DNA of 32,034 nt, taken from contig VGZE01000027.1 in the NCBI GenBank assembly GCA_016872755.1, forward strand, positions 1 to 32,034, given 5' to 3'. This document shows positions 1 to 11,365 of the stretch, piece after piece; positions within the stretch are counted from its first letter, which is position 1, and every line of letters starts with the position of its first letter. The notes beneath the pieces were generated by a model. It did no database searches. It was not told where the DNA came from and was given only the letters and a program-made list of their open reading frames with translations. The stretch comes from Planctomycetota bacterium. GTDB lineage: Bacteria; Planctomycetota; UBA1135; GCA-002686595. The position numbers were made by a program, and so were the translations under genes.

Positions 1-311
1 GCGCTCCGAGCTCGTCGCCCGCGCCGGCCTCCGCGCCCGCCGCCGCCGCCGCACCGACGCGGAGCGCGGAGGGTGTTCCGTTCACCAGCCCGATGGTCGG
101 CACCTTCTATCGCTCGCCTTCGCCGGACGCCGAGTCCTTCGTCGAGGCCGGCTCCAAGATCAGCGAAGAGACCACGCTGTGCATCATCGAGGCGATGAAG
201 GTGATGAACGAGATCAAGGCCGAGATGCGCGGCACGGTGGTCGAAGTGCTGGTCCAGAACGGCGAGCCGGTGGAGTTCGGCCAGCCGCTGTTCCTGATCC
301 GGCCCGGGTAG
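1..311 (+). CDS. accB: Biotin carboxyl carrier protein of acetyl-CoA carboxylase, C-terminal part
   Basis: This carries the biotin that shuttles CO2 from biotin carboxylase to the carboxyltransferase in malonyl-CoA synthesis. The reading frame is open from base 3 to the TAG at 309-311, so the 5' end lies outside the window. The visible part starts with an Ala/Pro/Ser-rich linker typical of AccB, followed by a complete biotinyl-lipoyl domain beginning [13 protein letters not shown]. The biotin acceptor is the lysine in EAMKVMNEI. The domain ends with the usual GQPLFLI close to the C-terminus. An internal ATG at 93 could be mistaken for the start, but it lies inside the domain. accC follows 14 bases downstream, the standard accBC arrangement. 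Confidence 0.95.
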   Translation, partial: APSSSPAPASAPAAAAAPTRSAEGVPFTSPMVGTFYRSPSPDAESFVEAGSKISEETTLCIIEAMKVMNEIKAEMRGTVVEVLVQNGEPVEFGQPLFLIRPG

Positions 312-325
312 CCGCAGGCGCGCAG

Positions 326-1698
<1,373 letters not shown>

Positions 1699-1699
<1 letters not shown>

Positions 1700-2730
1700 T
1701 GGGCACCAGCGGATCGAAGCGTTCTTCGCCCTCCGCGCGCGTCCCGCGCGCAGCCGCGACGGGCGTGCCTGTTTTCCTGGCGCTGCTCGCCTGCGGCGCC
1801 TGCACGACGCAGCGCTGGCCCGCGCCGATGGGCGGGCTTGGCGGCGCCTCGAGCGGGCTGCCGGCGCCGGATCCGAGCGGCATCGACGAGGTGCTCGTGT
1901 TGCGCCACGGCGACCCGGTCGAAGTGCGCCAGGCCGGCGCGCTGGGTTCCTATCCGCTGCGCTTCTACCGCAAGCAGGAACGCGTGCGTCCCGGCGGGCT
2001 GGTGCTAGTCGGCGCCGGGGGCAAGGCCGAGGTGCTGTGGCCGGGCTTGCCGACCGGCGCGTTGCTGCTGGGCCAGGCCGTCGCGCGCATCGGCGCGACT
2101 TCGGCGGGCGAGCCGGCGCTGATTCTCGAAGAGCTGGAGAACGCGCGCGTGCAGCTCGCGCCCGGTCACAGCGTCGCATTGATCGGCGGCGCCCGACTTT
2201 CGGGCGACGCGAACGAAGAACAGAGCGGGCCGTACCTGGTGGAGCGCATCGCGCCGGACCTGATGCGCGTGCGCAACCAGTCGCGCGCCTCCTGCGGCAT
2301 CGAGTACCGCGACGAGCAGATCGTGCTCCAGCCGGGCGAGCTGGTCGAACTCGCGATCCTCGGCGCCGGCAGCGCGCCTACCGATCACGAGGAGCAGACG
2401 CGCGTGGTCAAGTCCCCGGGCGGTCCGATCTCGCTGCAAGGGCAGGTCGAGGCGCGCACCGAGGGCGCTGACGTCGTGCTGCGCGGAACCAGCGGCGGCG
2501 GCAGCGCGGTCGCGCGCGGGATCGAGATCCGGCTCGCCGCGGGCGCTAGCGCGCTGCTGACCGGGCTGGCGCCGACCGTCGCGCCCGCAAGCCCGGCGTC
2601 GATCGAGCCGAAGAAGGCTACCGCGCCGGAGTCGGCGCCGGGCTCGGCCCCGACCCCGGCCCAGCCTCAGGCCCCGAGCCCGGTTCCGTCCACGACGCCG
2701 ACGACCCCTCCGACCCCCAACTCGCCTTGA
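1699..2730 (+). CDS. Proline-rich predicted lipoprotein of unknown function
   Basis: I do not recognise a family. The 343-residue product has a basic N-terminus, a hydrophobic stretch around residues 21-31 and a lipobox-like LLAC with the cysteine at residue 32, so it is probably a lipoprotein. The middle (about 55-290) is rich in short beta-type segments with many Gly and Val residues; a FecR-like or SH3-like fold is only a guess. The last 50 or so residues are almost entirely Pro, Ala, Ser and Thr, like a cell-wall-spanning or disordered tail. The start ATG overlaps the accC stop. The stop TGA overlaps the TTG start of the next gene (TTGA), so it is coupled on both sides. Its neighbour suggests an envelope or polysaccharide role, which is inference. 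Confidence 0.75.
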
Positions 2731-3704
2731 GCTTTCCCAACGTCGACCGCAAGCGCCGCGCGCTGATCACCGGCGGCGCCGGTTTCCTCGGCAGCCACCT
2801 GTGCGACCGTTTCCTGGCCGAGGGCTGGGAGGTCGTGTGCATGGACAACCTGATCACCGGGGATCTGCGCAACATCGAGCACCTGACGGGCCGCGCCGAT
2901 TTCCGCTTCCTGCACCAGGACGTGACCGAGTTCATCCACGTGTCGGGCCCGCTCGACGCCGTGCTGCACTTCGCGTCGCCGGCCTCGCCGATCGACTACC
3001 TCGAGCTGCCGATCCAGACGCTCAAGGTCGGCTCGCTCGGCACGCACAAGGCGCTGGGCCTGGCGCGCGCGAAGAACGCGCGCTTCCTGCTGGCCTCGAC
3101 CTCCGAGTGCTACGGCGATCCGCTCGTGCACCCGCAGCGCGAAGACTATTGGGGCAACGTCAACCCGGTCGGCCCGCGCGGAGTCTACGACGAGGCCAAG
3201 CGCTTCGCCGAGGCGATGACGATGGCCTATCAGCGCTTCCACAAGCTCGAGACGCGCATCGTGCGCATCTTCAACACCTACGGACCGCGCATGCGCTTGA
3301 ACGACGGGCGCGCTCTGCCGGCCTTCATGAGCCAGGCGCTGCGCGGTGAGCCGATCACCGTGTTCGGCGACGGCAGCCAGACGCGCTCGTTCTGCTACTG
3401 CGACGACCTGGTCGAGGGCATCTGGCGCCTGTTGCACTCGAACGAACCGCTGCCGACGAACATCGGCAATCCGCACGAGATGACGATCCTCGAGTTCGCG
3501 CGCAAGGTGCGCGAGCTGACCGGATCGAAGAGCGAGATCGTGCACAAGCCGCTGCCGGTCGACGATCCGAAGGTGCGCCAGCCCGACATCGGAAAGGCGC
3601 GGCGTGTGCTGGGCTGGGAGCCCAAGGTGCCGCTGGAAGTCGGCCTGTCGCGCACGCTCGAGTACTTCCGCACGCGCATCGCGCGGGGCGAGGAGGTGCG
3701 CTAG
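2727..3704 (+). CDS. UDP-glucuronate decarboxylase (UDP-xylose synthase), SDR family
   Basis: This is predicted to convert UDP-glucuronate to UDP-xylose with bound NAD in the cytoplasm. The 325-residue protein starts at a TTG that overlaps the preceding TGA; no ATG precedes the nucleotide-binding motif, so the TTG is the best start. The Rossmann motif GGAGFLGSH is at residues 16-24. The family signature follows: ASPASPIDY (83-91), [13 protein letters not shown] (125-137) with the Thr/Glu pair, and the catalytic YDEAK with Tyr154 and Lys158. [10 protein letters not shown] is also typical of UXS. These motifs separate it from dTDP-glucose dehydratases. No UDP-glucose dehydrogenase to supply its substrate is in the window. 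glmS follows two bases downstream. Confidence 0.93.
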   Translation: MSFPNVDRKRRALITGGAGFLGSHLCDRFLAEGWEVVCMDNLITGDLRNIEHLTGRADFRFLHQDVTEFIHVSGPLDAVLHFASPASPIDYLELPIQTLKVGSLGTHKALGLARAKNARFLLASTSECYGDPLVHPQREDYWGNVNPVGPRGVYDEAKRFAEAMTMAYQRFHKLETRIVRIFNTYGPRMRLNDGRALPAFMSQALRGEPITVFGDGSQTRSFCYCDDLVEGIWRLLHSNEPLPTNIGNPHEMTILEFARKVRELTGSKSEIVHKPLPVDDPKVRQPDIGKARRVLGWEPKVPLEVGLSRTLEYFRTRIARGEEVR

Positions 3705-3706
3705 CC

Positions 3707-5551
<1,845 letters not shown>

Positions 5552-5571
5552 CGCGCGGCGCGCTCCCACCC

Positions 5572-6522
5572 ATGGCCCACATCCTGCTCACCGGCGGAGC
5601 CGGCTTCATCGGCAGCCACGTCGCGTCCGCGCTGCTCGCGCGCGGCGACGCCGTCACGGTCCTCGACAACTTCAACGACTTCTACGATCCGCGCCTCAAG
5701 CGCGCCAACGCGACCGCGCTGCAGGGCGCGCGCATCGTCGAGGGCGACATCCGCGATGCGGCGCTGCTCGCGAAGTTGTTCGGCGAGGGCCGCTTCGACG
5801 GCCTGATCCACCTGGCGGCGATGGCGGGCGTGCGGCCGTCGCTGAAGGATCCGCTGCACTACGAGGACGTCAATTGCCGCGGCACGCTGCTGCTGCTCGA
5901 ACAGGCGCGCGCGCGGCCCGGCCTGAAGTTCGTGTTCGCGAGCTCCTCCTCGGTCTACGGCGACAACGAGAAGGTGCCGTTCCGCGAGGACGACGACATC
6001 CACCACCCGGTCTCGCCGTACGCGGCGACCAAGCGCGCGGGCGAGCTGTACTGCTACACGCACCACCACCTGTACGGGATCCCGATCAGCGCGCTGCGCT
6101 TCTTCACCGTCTACGGCCCGCGGCAGCGGCCGGAGATGGCGATCGCGAAGTTCACCAAGCTGATCGCGGAGGGGAAGCCGGTGCCGTTCTTCGGCGACGG
6201 CACGACGCGGCGCGACTACACGTACATCGACGACATCGTGCAGGGCGTGCTGGCGTCCTACGACCGCTGCGCCGGTTACGAGATCTACAACCTCGGCGAA
6301 TCGGCGACGACGAGCCTGGCGGAGCTGGTCGACACGATCGGCAGGGCGCTCGGGAAGACGCCCGTGCTCGATCGGCAGCCGAACCAACCCGGCGACGTCC
6401 CGATCACCTACGCGGACGTGTCGAAGGCGAAGCAGAAGCTCGGCTACAAGCCGACGACGCCGCTCGCCGAGGGTGTCACGAAGTACGTCGCGTGGTGCCG
6501 TGCCACGGGTCTGATCCGCTGA
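5572..6522 (+). CDS. UDP-glucuronate 4-epimerase, SDR family
   Basis: This is predicted to interconvert UDP-glucuronate and UDP-galacturonate. The start at 5572 gives MAHILLTGGAGFIGSHV; the frame is open far upstream through glmS in another frame, but homology fixes the start. The 316-residue length fits the family. Visible motifs are the NAD-binding GGAGFIGSH (8-16), ASSSSVYGDNEKVPF (123-137), catalytic Tyr150 and Lys154 in YAATK, RFFTVYGPRQRPEMA, and GDGTTRRDYTYIDD. The FTVYGPRQRPEMA string is characteristic of this epimerase subfamily rather than UDP-glucose 4-epimerases. It follows glmS by 20 bases and converges with the ankyrin gene, their stops 13 bases apart. With the upstream decarboxylase it splits the UDP-glucuronate pool between xylose and galacturonate. 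Confidence 0.92.
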   Translation: MAHILLTGGAGFIGSHVASALLARGDAVTVLDNFNDFYDPRLKRANATALQGARIVEGDIRDAALLAKLFGEGRFDGLIHLAAMAGVRPSLKDPLHYEDVNCRGTLLLLEQARARPGLKFVFASSSSVYGDNEKVPFREDDDIHHPVSPYAATKRAGELYCYTHHHLYGIPISALRFFTVYGPRQRPEMAIAKFTKLIAEGKPVPFFGDGTTRRDYTYIDDIVQGVLASYDRCAGYEIYNLGESATTSLAELVDTIGRALGKTPVLDRQPNQPGDVPITYADVSKAKQKLGYKPTTPLAEGVTKYVAWCRATGLIR

Positions 6523-6535
6523 GGCAGAACGCCCC

Positions 6536-7063
6536 TCAGCCGAGCTCTCGGCGCGACAACAGCGCGTCGAGTTCGGCGTCGCCCGTGGGCAGTTCGACTT
6601 CGCGGCGATTCGCCCCGGCCCGCACGAGTTCCTCGATGGCCGCTCGCTGACCCGCCATCGGTTGGTGCACGGCGGACCAGACCGCCTGCGCGAGCACGGT
6701 GCCGCCGTACATGTTGCGGACCTCGAGAGGCGCGCCGTGACGGAGCAGCACCCGCAGCACGTCGACGTGTCCGCGGCTCGCGGCAACGTGGGCTGCGCTC
6801 ATGCCCGACAGCGAGCCGCCGGACGGCGCGAGGCCCTGCGCCAGCAGGTACTCGAGCGTCTCGCGTTCCCCGAGGAAGCACGCGCAGGTCAGCGCCTCCG
6901 CCAGCTCGGCCGGGTGCTCCAGGAACAGGCCCTGGGCGTGCCACTCGACGATGCGCGAACGTCCAACGGTCCCTCCGCCCGCGGCGAAGAGCGGCGCCAG
7001 TCGCGAGAAGTCTCCGTTGCGGAGGCCGCTCAGCGCAGTGTCGAACGCATCGTCCATTCCCAC
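6536..7063 (-). CDS. Small ankyrin-repeat protein
   Basis: This 175-residue cytoplasmic protein has no signal peptide or membrane segment. Ankyrin-type repeats occupy about residues 50-160. The clearest is MSAAHVAASRGHVDVLRVLL followed by RHGAPLEVRNMYGGT; a preceding degenerate repeat includes ERETLEYLLAQGL and a following one includes AAIEELVRAGANRREVE. The start is either GTG at 7063, one base after the kinase stop, or ATG at 7057; nothing decides between them. It is the last gene of a three-gene set with an ECF sigma factor and a membrane kinase, so it may act as a binding partner in that signalling path. That role is inferred from position only. Confidence 0.85.
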   Translation of the reverse strand: MGMDDAFDTALSGLRNGDFSRLAPLFAAGGGTVGRSRIVEWHAQGLFLEHPAELAEALTCACFLGERETLEYLLAQGLAPSGGSLSGMSAAHVAASRGHVDVLRVLLRHGAPLEVRNMYGGTVLAQAVWSAVHQPMAGQRAAIEELVRAGANRREVELPTGDAELDALLSRRELG

Positions 7064-7064
7064 T

Positions 7065-9749
7065 TCAGCGCAGCGCCCGCGCCGGACGCAGGCCGATCAT
7101 CGGTGCGACAAACTCCGGCGTGGCGGGTGAGCGCGCCGCGGAGCGGGTGTTGCGGCCACCGAACAAGTAGGAACCGCCGCGCACCGACACCTTTCTTCCT
7201 GTCGCCAGCGACGCACCGTCGCCCGGCGCTCTTTCGGGCGAATACGGCGCACTGACGTCGCGACACCATTCCATCACGTTGCCGAGCACGTCGTGCAGTC
7301 CGTACGGATTGGGAGCGAAGCTGCCGACCGGCGCCTCGTAGACGAAGCCGTCGGCGAAACCCACCGTATCGACCGAGACCTCCCAGCCCGGTTTCGCTTC
7401 GAGCGCGCTCTGGTCGGCGACGTTTTCGGCGCCCGCAAGCGTCGAGGGCTCGCTGCCCGTCCACCACGGCGTGCTCGTGCCCGCGCGAGCCGCGCATTCC
7501 CATTGGGCTTCGGTGGGCAGCGCGAGATCGATACGTGCCAGCACGCGCAAGCAGTCGCTCCAGTTCACGTAGTCGACCGGTTGGAGTGGCGTCTTGAGCG
7601 CGTCGTCGGCGTCTCGGCTGCGCGGGTCCCGACTCGGGTTGCTGCCGGTAAGTCGAGTCCACTGGGCCTGCGTCAGTTCGTACTTTGAAATCAAGAACGG
7701 AGCGAGGTCGACCTGCAGTACCGGCTGCTCGTTCGGCACAGCTTGCGGATCGTGATTCGGAGCGGCGCTGTCCTCGCGTTGCGCTCCCATCCAGAAGCGC
7801 CCTCCGGGAATCAAGACGAGCACGATCCCCGACTCGCCTTCCAAGGCGAGGATTCCGCGGTCGTCGCGGTCCGGGCGCGTGCCGCTCTTGACATGCCAGA
7901 ACTCGAGCAGCCCCGAAACCGGATCAGCGCCGAGGGGTACCAGGCCAGCGATCGGCTCGAGTTGCAAGCCCGCGTAGCGTGGGTTGCTCACGAGCGCGCG
8001 CAGCACTGCGTCCCACGCTTCGCGTTCGTCGAGGATCGTGCGCTGCGCGAGGGTGGACGCGAACTCCAGCCGGCGTTCGATGTCGGGGATCCGCTCGTCG
8101 CGGAACTTGCGCAGATCGTGGACGAGTTTCGACAGGGTCGACTCCCACCAATCGCGTTGCAGCCCGGTGACCTCGATGCGCCCCGCGCGCAAGTCGTCGA
8201 GCGTGCGCTCGTGATCGTCGAGGTTCGCACTGAGCGGGCGAGCTTCGTCGAGCCATGCGCGAAGCAAGTCGACCTTGGCCGGCACTTCGGGCCACAGTTC
8301 GGCCGAGCGCGTCTCGAGCTGCCCGAGCTGGACGGCTTCCGACAGGCGCGTCAAGTCCGCCAGCGTCGCATCCGCTCGCCTGCGAGCCGCCTCCGCGGCG
8401 CGTCGGCCAGCGGCCTCCACGCGGGCGCTGTAGACGCTGCCGCCGACGATCGCGAGCAGTGCGACGAGTGCCGTCGCGCTCAATGCGCGATTGCGCCCGA
8501 TCCACTTGCGCAGGTCGGCCAGCGCGCCGCGCTCGTAGGCGCGCACGACGCGTCCCTCGAGCCAGGCGCGCAGGTCCGCGGCGAGCTCGCGCATGCTCGG
8601 ATAGCGGTCGGCGGGCGCGCGGGCCATGGCCTTCGCGCAGATCGCCTCGAGCTCGGGCGGGACGCCGCGTTGGAACTCGAGGATCGGGGCGGGCGGACCG
8701 GCGCGCACGCGCGCGAGCACGTCGCGCGCGGACGAGGACGACGGCTCGGCGTAGGGCGCGCGTCCGGCCAAGAGGTGGTAGAGCAGCGCGCCGAGCGCGT
8801 ACACGTCGGCCGCTGCGCCGATCTCGGCCTGCCGGCCCTCCGCCTGCTCGGGGGGCATGTAGTACGGCGTGCCGACCACGTCGCCCTGCAGCGTCGGTCC
8901 GAGCGCGGTCCGAGCGGCCGTGTCGTCCGGCGCGCCGGCCGCTTCGCCGCCCGCTTCGACGCCGCGCGCCTTGCGCGCCAGGCCCCAGTCCATCACGTAG
9001 ACCTCACCGTAGTCGCCGACCATCACGTTCGACGGCTTGAGGTCGCGGTGCAGCACGCCGTGGTCGTGCGCGAAGGCCATCGCCTCGGCGACGCGCAGCA
9101 GGACCTGGGCGAGGCGCACGAGCGTCCAGTCCGGATGACCGCTCCGGTGCCGTTCGAACGCCTCGCTCAGCGCGATCCCGCGCACCAGTTTCATCGTGAA
9201 GAACGGCTGGCCGTCGCGATCGATGCCCAGATCGTGCACCGGGACGATGCTCGGATGGTCGAGCCCGGCCGTGATGTGCGCCTCGTCCAGGAAGCGCTGC
9301 ACGCCGCGCGAGGCGAGCGCCGCGCGCTCGTCCGCGCGGTGCAGCACCTTCATCGCCAGCACGCGGCCCAGGCTCTTGTCGAACGCGCGGCGCACGACGC
9401 CCTGCGCGCCGCGCGCGAGCTCCTCGCCCGGTTCGTAGCGCTCGATCGGGCGGCGCGACTCGTCGAGCGCCGCGAGCGCCTGGAGCGTCAGGCCCTCGTG
9501 CGCGGCGGATCCCTGCGGTCGGCGATCGGACGGAGCGGATTCGCTGCCGCGCGAGTCGAGCGCGCGCTCGCGCAGCCGTGCGAAGCGCTGCTGGCGGCTT
9601 GCCAAGGTGCGCAGCTCCGGTTCGAGCGCGGGATGCGCTCGCAGCAGCTCGTCGAAGGGCTCGGCGGTGCCGCGCTCGCAGCGCTCGAGGTACTCGAGGA
9701 AGCGCTCCTCGGCGGGGGAGCTGCGGGAGGCTTCCGGATTGGAATCCAT
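7065..9749 (-). CDS. Membrane Ser/Thr protein kinase with C-terminal FGE/sulfatase-modifying-like domain
   Basis: This is predicted to be a transmembrane signalling kinase of 894 residues. The ATG at 9749 (MDSNPEASR) is preferred to a GTG at 9809 that would overlap the sigma gene. The kinase domain covers about 105-400: a glycine loop ARGAQGVV, Lys134 in AMKVL, the catalytic loop HRDLKPSN (234-241, Asp236), DWG instead of DFG (Asp254), and GTPYYMPPEQ. A membrane segment lies near 422-440. A charged, probably helical stretch (445-570) follows. The C-terminal domain (about 640-890) has the FGE-sulfatase fold signature: IPGGRFWMG, LPTEAQWECAARAG, GLHDVLGNVMEWC and VSVRGGSYLFGG. The two cysteines that make true FGE catalytic are absent, so this is likely a binding or sensor domain. 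It lies directly downstream of an ECF sigma gene, a pairing frequent in Planctomycetota. Confidence 0.92.
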   Translation of the reverse strand: MDSNPEASRSSPAEERFLEYLERCERGTAEPFDELLRAHPALEPELRTLASRQQRFARLRERALDSRGSESAPSDRRPQGSAAHEGLTLQALAALDESRRPIERYEPGEELARGAQGVVRRAFDKSLGRVLAMKVLHRADERAALASRGVQRFLDEAHITAGLDHPSIVPVHDLGIDRDGQPFFTMKLVRGIALSEAFERHRSGHPDWTLVRLAQVLLRVAEAMAFAHDHGVLHRDLKPSNVMVGDYGEVYVMDWGLARKARGVEAGGEAAGAPDDTAARTALGPTLQGDVVGTPYYMPPEQAEGRQAEIGAAADVYALGALLYHLLAGRAPYAEPSSSSARDVLARVRAGPPAPILEFQRGVPPELEAICAKAMARAPADRYPSMRELAADLRAWLEGRVVRAYERGALADLRKWIGRNRALSATALVALLAIVGGSVYSARVEAAGRRAAEAARRRADATLADLTRLSEAVQLGQLETRSAELWPEVPAKVDLLRAWLDEARPLSANLDDHERTLDDLRAGRIEVTGLQRDWWESTLSKLVHDLRKFRDERIPDIERRLEFASTLAQRTILDEREAWDAVLRALVSNPRYAGLQLEPIAGLVPLGADPVSGLLEFWHVKSGTRPDRDDRGILALEGESGIVLVLIPGGRFWMGAQREDSAAPNHDPQAVPNEQPVLQVDLAPFLISKYELTQAQWTRLTGSNPSRDPRSRDADDALKTPLQPVDYVNWSDCLRVLARIDLALPTEAQWECAARAGTSTPWWTGSEPSTLAGAENVADQSALEAKPGWEVSVDTVGFADGFVYEAPVGSFAPNPYGLHDVLGNVMEWCRDVSAPYSPERAPGDGASLATGRKVSVRGGSYLFGGRNTRSAARSPATPEFVAPMIGLRPARALR

Positions 9750-9765
9750 GTGGGGCAATCGCCGA

Positions 9766-10332
9766 CTACCAGCGCGCCTCGAGCAGTGCCGCGAGCCGTA
9801 GTTGAGCACGCCGGTACAGCTCCTGGGCCGCGTGCGGGGTCGCGCCCAGGAGCTCGGCCACCGCGGGCCACTCGAGCAACTCGTAGTCGCGCAGCAGCAC
9901 GACTTCGCGCTGCCGCTCCGGCAACTCGGCCACGCAGGTGTCGTACACCGCGCGCAGCTCGCGCTGCGTCAGTTGCTCGCTGGGCGACGGCTGAGCGTCG
10001 ATCGGGTCGGCCGCGCCCGCCGTGCTCTCGGCCGTGCGGCCCGCATCGAGGCGTTCCTCGCGCGCGAGGTCGCGGCGCTGCGCGCTCCAGCGATCGGCGG
10101 AGTCGCGCACCTGGTTTTCCGCGATGCGCGCGAGCCAGCGCACGAAGGTGCCCCGTTCGCTGCCGCTGAAGGCGGGGAAGCCGCGCAGCGCGGCCGCGTA
10201 GGTCTCCTGCAGGATGTCCGTCGATTCCATCGCGGCGCGCAGCCCCGGACCCATGCGCAGGCGCACGATGCGCAGCACGCGCTCGCGGTAGCGCGCGAAG
10301 AGCTCGCCGAGCGCGCCATCGTCGCCGCACAC
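9766..10332 (-). CDS. ECF-family RNA polymerase sigma factor
   Basis: As read, this starts at GTG 10332 and gives 188 residues. Region 2 is seen in DDGALGELFARYRERVLRIV and STDILQETYAAALRGFPAF, with TFVRWLARIAENQVRD completing it. Region 4 is at the C-terminus: LPERQREVVLLRDYELLEW, then the helix-turn-helix VAELLGATPHAAQELYRRA. It is expected to direct transcription of an unknown regulon. The start is suspicious: a typical ECF lead-in helix (EESCQLLSRAR) lies immediately upstream in a different frame, so the true gene may begin near 10414 and be split by a one-base shift. The kinase gene follows by 16 bases, and sigma, kinase and ankyrin genes probably form one operon. Confidence 0.88.
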   Translation of the reverse strand: MCGDDGALGELFARYRERVLRIVRLRMGPGLRAAMESTDILQETYAAALRGFPAFSGSERGTFVRWLARIAENQVRDSADRWSAQRRDLAREERLDAGRTAESTAGAADPIDAQPSPSEQLTQRELRAVYDTCVAELPERQREVVLLRDYELLEWPAVAELLGATPHAAQELYRRAQLRLAALLEARW

Positions 10333-10414
10333 GCGCCCGCGAGAGCAGTTGGCAGGACTCCTCGGGGCTGGGCGTCGGACCGAAGTCCGGTTCGCTGGGT
10401 CGGATCGACCTCAC
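10333..10414 (-). other. Displaced N-terminal reading frame of the ECF sigma gene (possible frameshift)
   Basis: On the minus strand from a GTG at 10414 the frame reads VRSIRPSEPDFG followed by PTPSPEESCQLLSRAR. It then runs into a meaningless Arg-rich frame, while the neighbouring frame picks up DDGALGELFARYRER. Lead-ins of the type LLxRARxGDxxAL are normal for these sigma factors, so the two pieces look like one protein interrupted near 10325-10336. One extra base (or two missing) in the run read as GCGCGTGTGCGGCGACG would account for it. It could be a sequencing error, a real mutation, or chance similarity. Confidence 0.45.
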
Positions 10415-10623
10415 GGCTGCATCGTATCCGGCGTCCTCGATTTCTCACGCGGCGGCGCCGGATGCGGCCCGAGTCGGCGGCGGCGCGTTCTCGAATGGGC
10501 CGGCGTTGGAGATCTGTCTCTGACCCAAGCGTGCCGCAATGGCCGCGCGCGCGCGGCCCGGATAGAATTCTGCGCCCCCTTTTCGCTCCCTCGAACTCCA
10601 GCCCCCCGTCCGTCCCCACATTC
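10415..10623. other. Intergenic region between the divergent sigma operon and rmlA
   Basis: About 209 bases separate the possible sigma start from the rmlA start. The region must hold promoters for both directions. It includes a GC-repeat stretch (about 10541-10556) followed by a short AT-rich island, then a C-rich leader before rmlA. No ORF, RNA gene or convincing terminator is visible, and there is no Shine-Dalgarno site before the rmlA ATG. Confidence 0.6.
10560..10568 (+). promoter_or_regulatory. Candidate promoter -10 element upstream of rmlA
   Basis: The string GGATAGAAT contains a -10-like TAGAAT at 10563-10568, an AT-rich island in very GC-rich surroundings, 55 bases before the rmlA ATG. 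The same nine bases occur just before the S8 protease gene at 31260. No -35 hexamer resembling TTGACA sits at the expected distance, so the call is tentative. Confidence 0.35.
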
Positions 10624-11355
10624 ATGAAGGGCGTCATCCTCGCCGGCGGTCTCGGCACGCGGCTCTTTCCGCTGACCAAGATCACGAACAAGCACCTCCT
10701 GCCGGTCTACAACCGGCCGATGATCTACTACCCGATCGAGGCGATGGTGAACGCGGGCATCCGCGACATCATGATCGTCACCGGCGGCCGCAACTCGGGC
10801 GACTTCCTGTCGCTGCTCGGCAACGGCGCCGACTTCGGCCTGAAGCACCTGAACTACACGTACCAGAAGGGCGAGGGCGGCATCGCCGAGGCCTTGGGAC
10901 TGGCCGAGCACTGGGTCGCGGGCGAGCAGGTCTGCGTGATCCTCGGCGACAACATCATCGAGAAGAACGTGGCCAAGGCCGCGCGCGACTTCATCGCCCA
11001 GAAGAAGGGCGCGAAGATCATGCTGAAGAAGGTCGACGATCCGCAGCGCTTCGGCGTGGCCGAGCTGAAGGGCGACAAGGTCGTCAACATCGTCGAGAAG
11101 CCCAAGCAGCCCAAGAGCGACCTCGCCGTCATCGGCATCTACATGTACGACGCGCGCGTCTTCGAGATCATCAAGACGCTCGAGCCGTCCGATCGCGGCG
11201 AACTCGAGATCACCGACGTCAACAACTGGTTCATCCGCGACGGCTCGATGACCTACGAGGTGATCGACGGCTGGTGGACCGACGCGGGCACCTTCGACTC
11301 GCTGATCAAGGCCGCGAACCTGATCCAGCAGGGCGGCGCGAACAAGCTGGGCTGA
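10624..11355 (+). CDS. rmlA: Glucose-1-phosphate thymidylyltransferase (short RmlA-like nucleotidyltransferase)
   Basis: This is predicted to form dTDP-glucose from dTTP and glucose-1-phosphate, the first step to dTDP-rhamnose. The start MKGVILAGGLGTRLFPLT is canonical; the longer upstream frame is antisense to the sigma gene and is rejected. Residues 8-14 (GGLGTRL) form the nucleotide-binding signature, then KHLLPVYNRPMIYYPIE, the sugar-site VILGDNIIE, and NIVEKPK. At 243 residues it is shorter than enterobacterial RmlA (about 290), as in many short-form enzymes that lack the C-terminal allosteric helices. Placement directly before rmlD and rmlB supports the dTDP-glucose assignment over other sugar nucleotides. 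Confidence 0.93.
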   Translation: MKGVILAGGLGTRLFPLTKITNKHLLPVYNRPMIYYPIEAMVNAGIRDIMIVTGGRNSGDFLSLLGNGADFGLKHLNYTYQKGEGGIAEALGLAEHWVAGEQVCVILGDNIIEKNVAKAARDFIAQKKGAKIMLKKVDDPQRFGVAELKGDKVVNIVEKPKQPKSDLAVIGIYMYDARVFEIIKTLEPSDRGELEITDVNNWFIRDGSMTYEVIDGWWTDAGTFDSLIKAANLIQQGGANKLG

Positions 11356-11365
11356 GCGGCCCCGC

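Noticed and set aside
93-311. A complete small biotinyl protein starting at ATG 93
   Set aside because: The frame is open to the window edge with an AccB-type Ala/Pro linker, and ATG 93 lies within the conserved SPMVGTFYR motif.
7743-10169. Plus-strand open frame of 808 codons opposite the kinase and sigma genes
   Set aside because: The minus-strand kinase motifs are complete and the plus frame has no domain, so it is a shadow.
9802-10623. N-terminal extension of RmlA upstream of 10624
   Set aside because: It overlaps the sigma gene on the other strand, and the canonical MKGVILAGG start lies at 10624.
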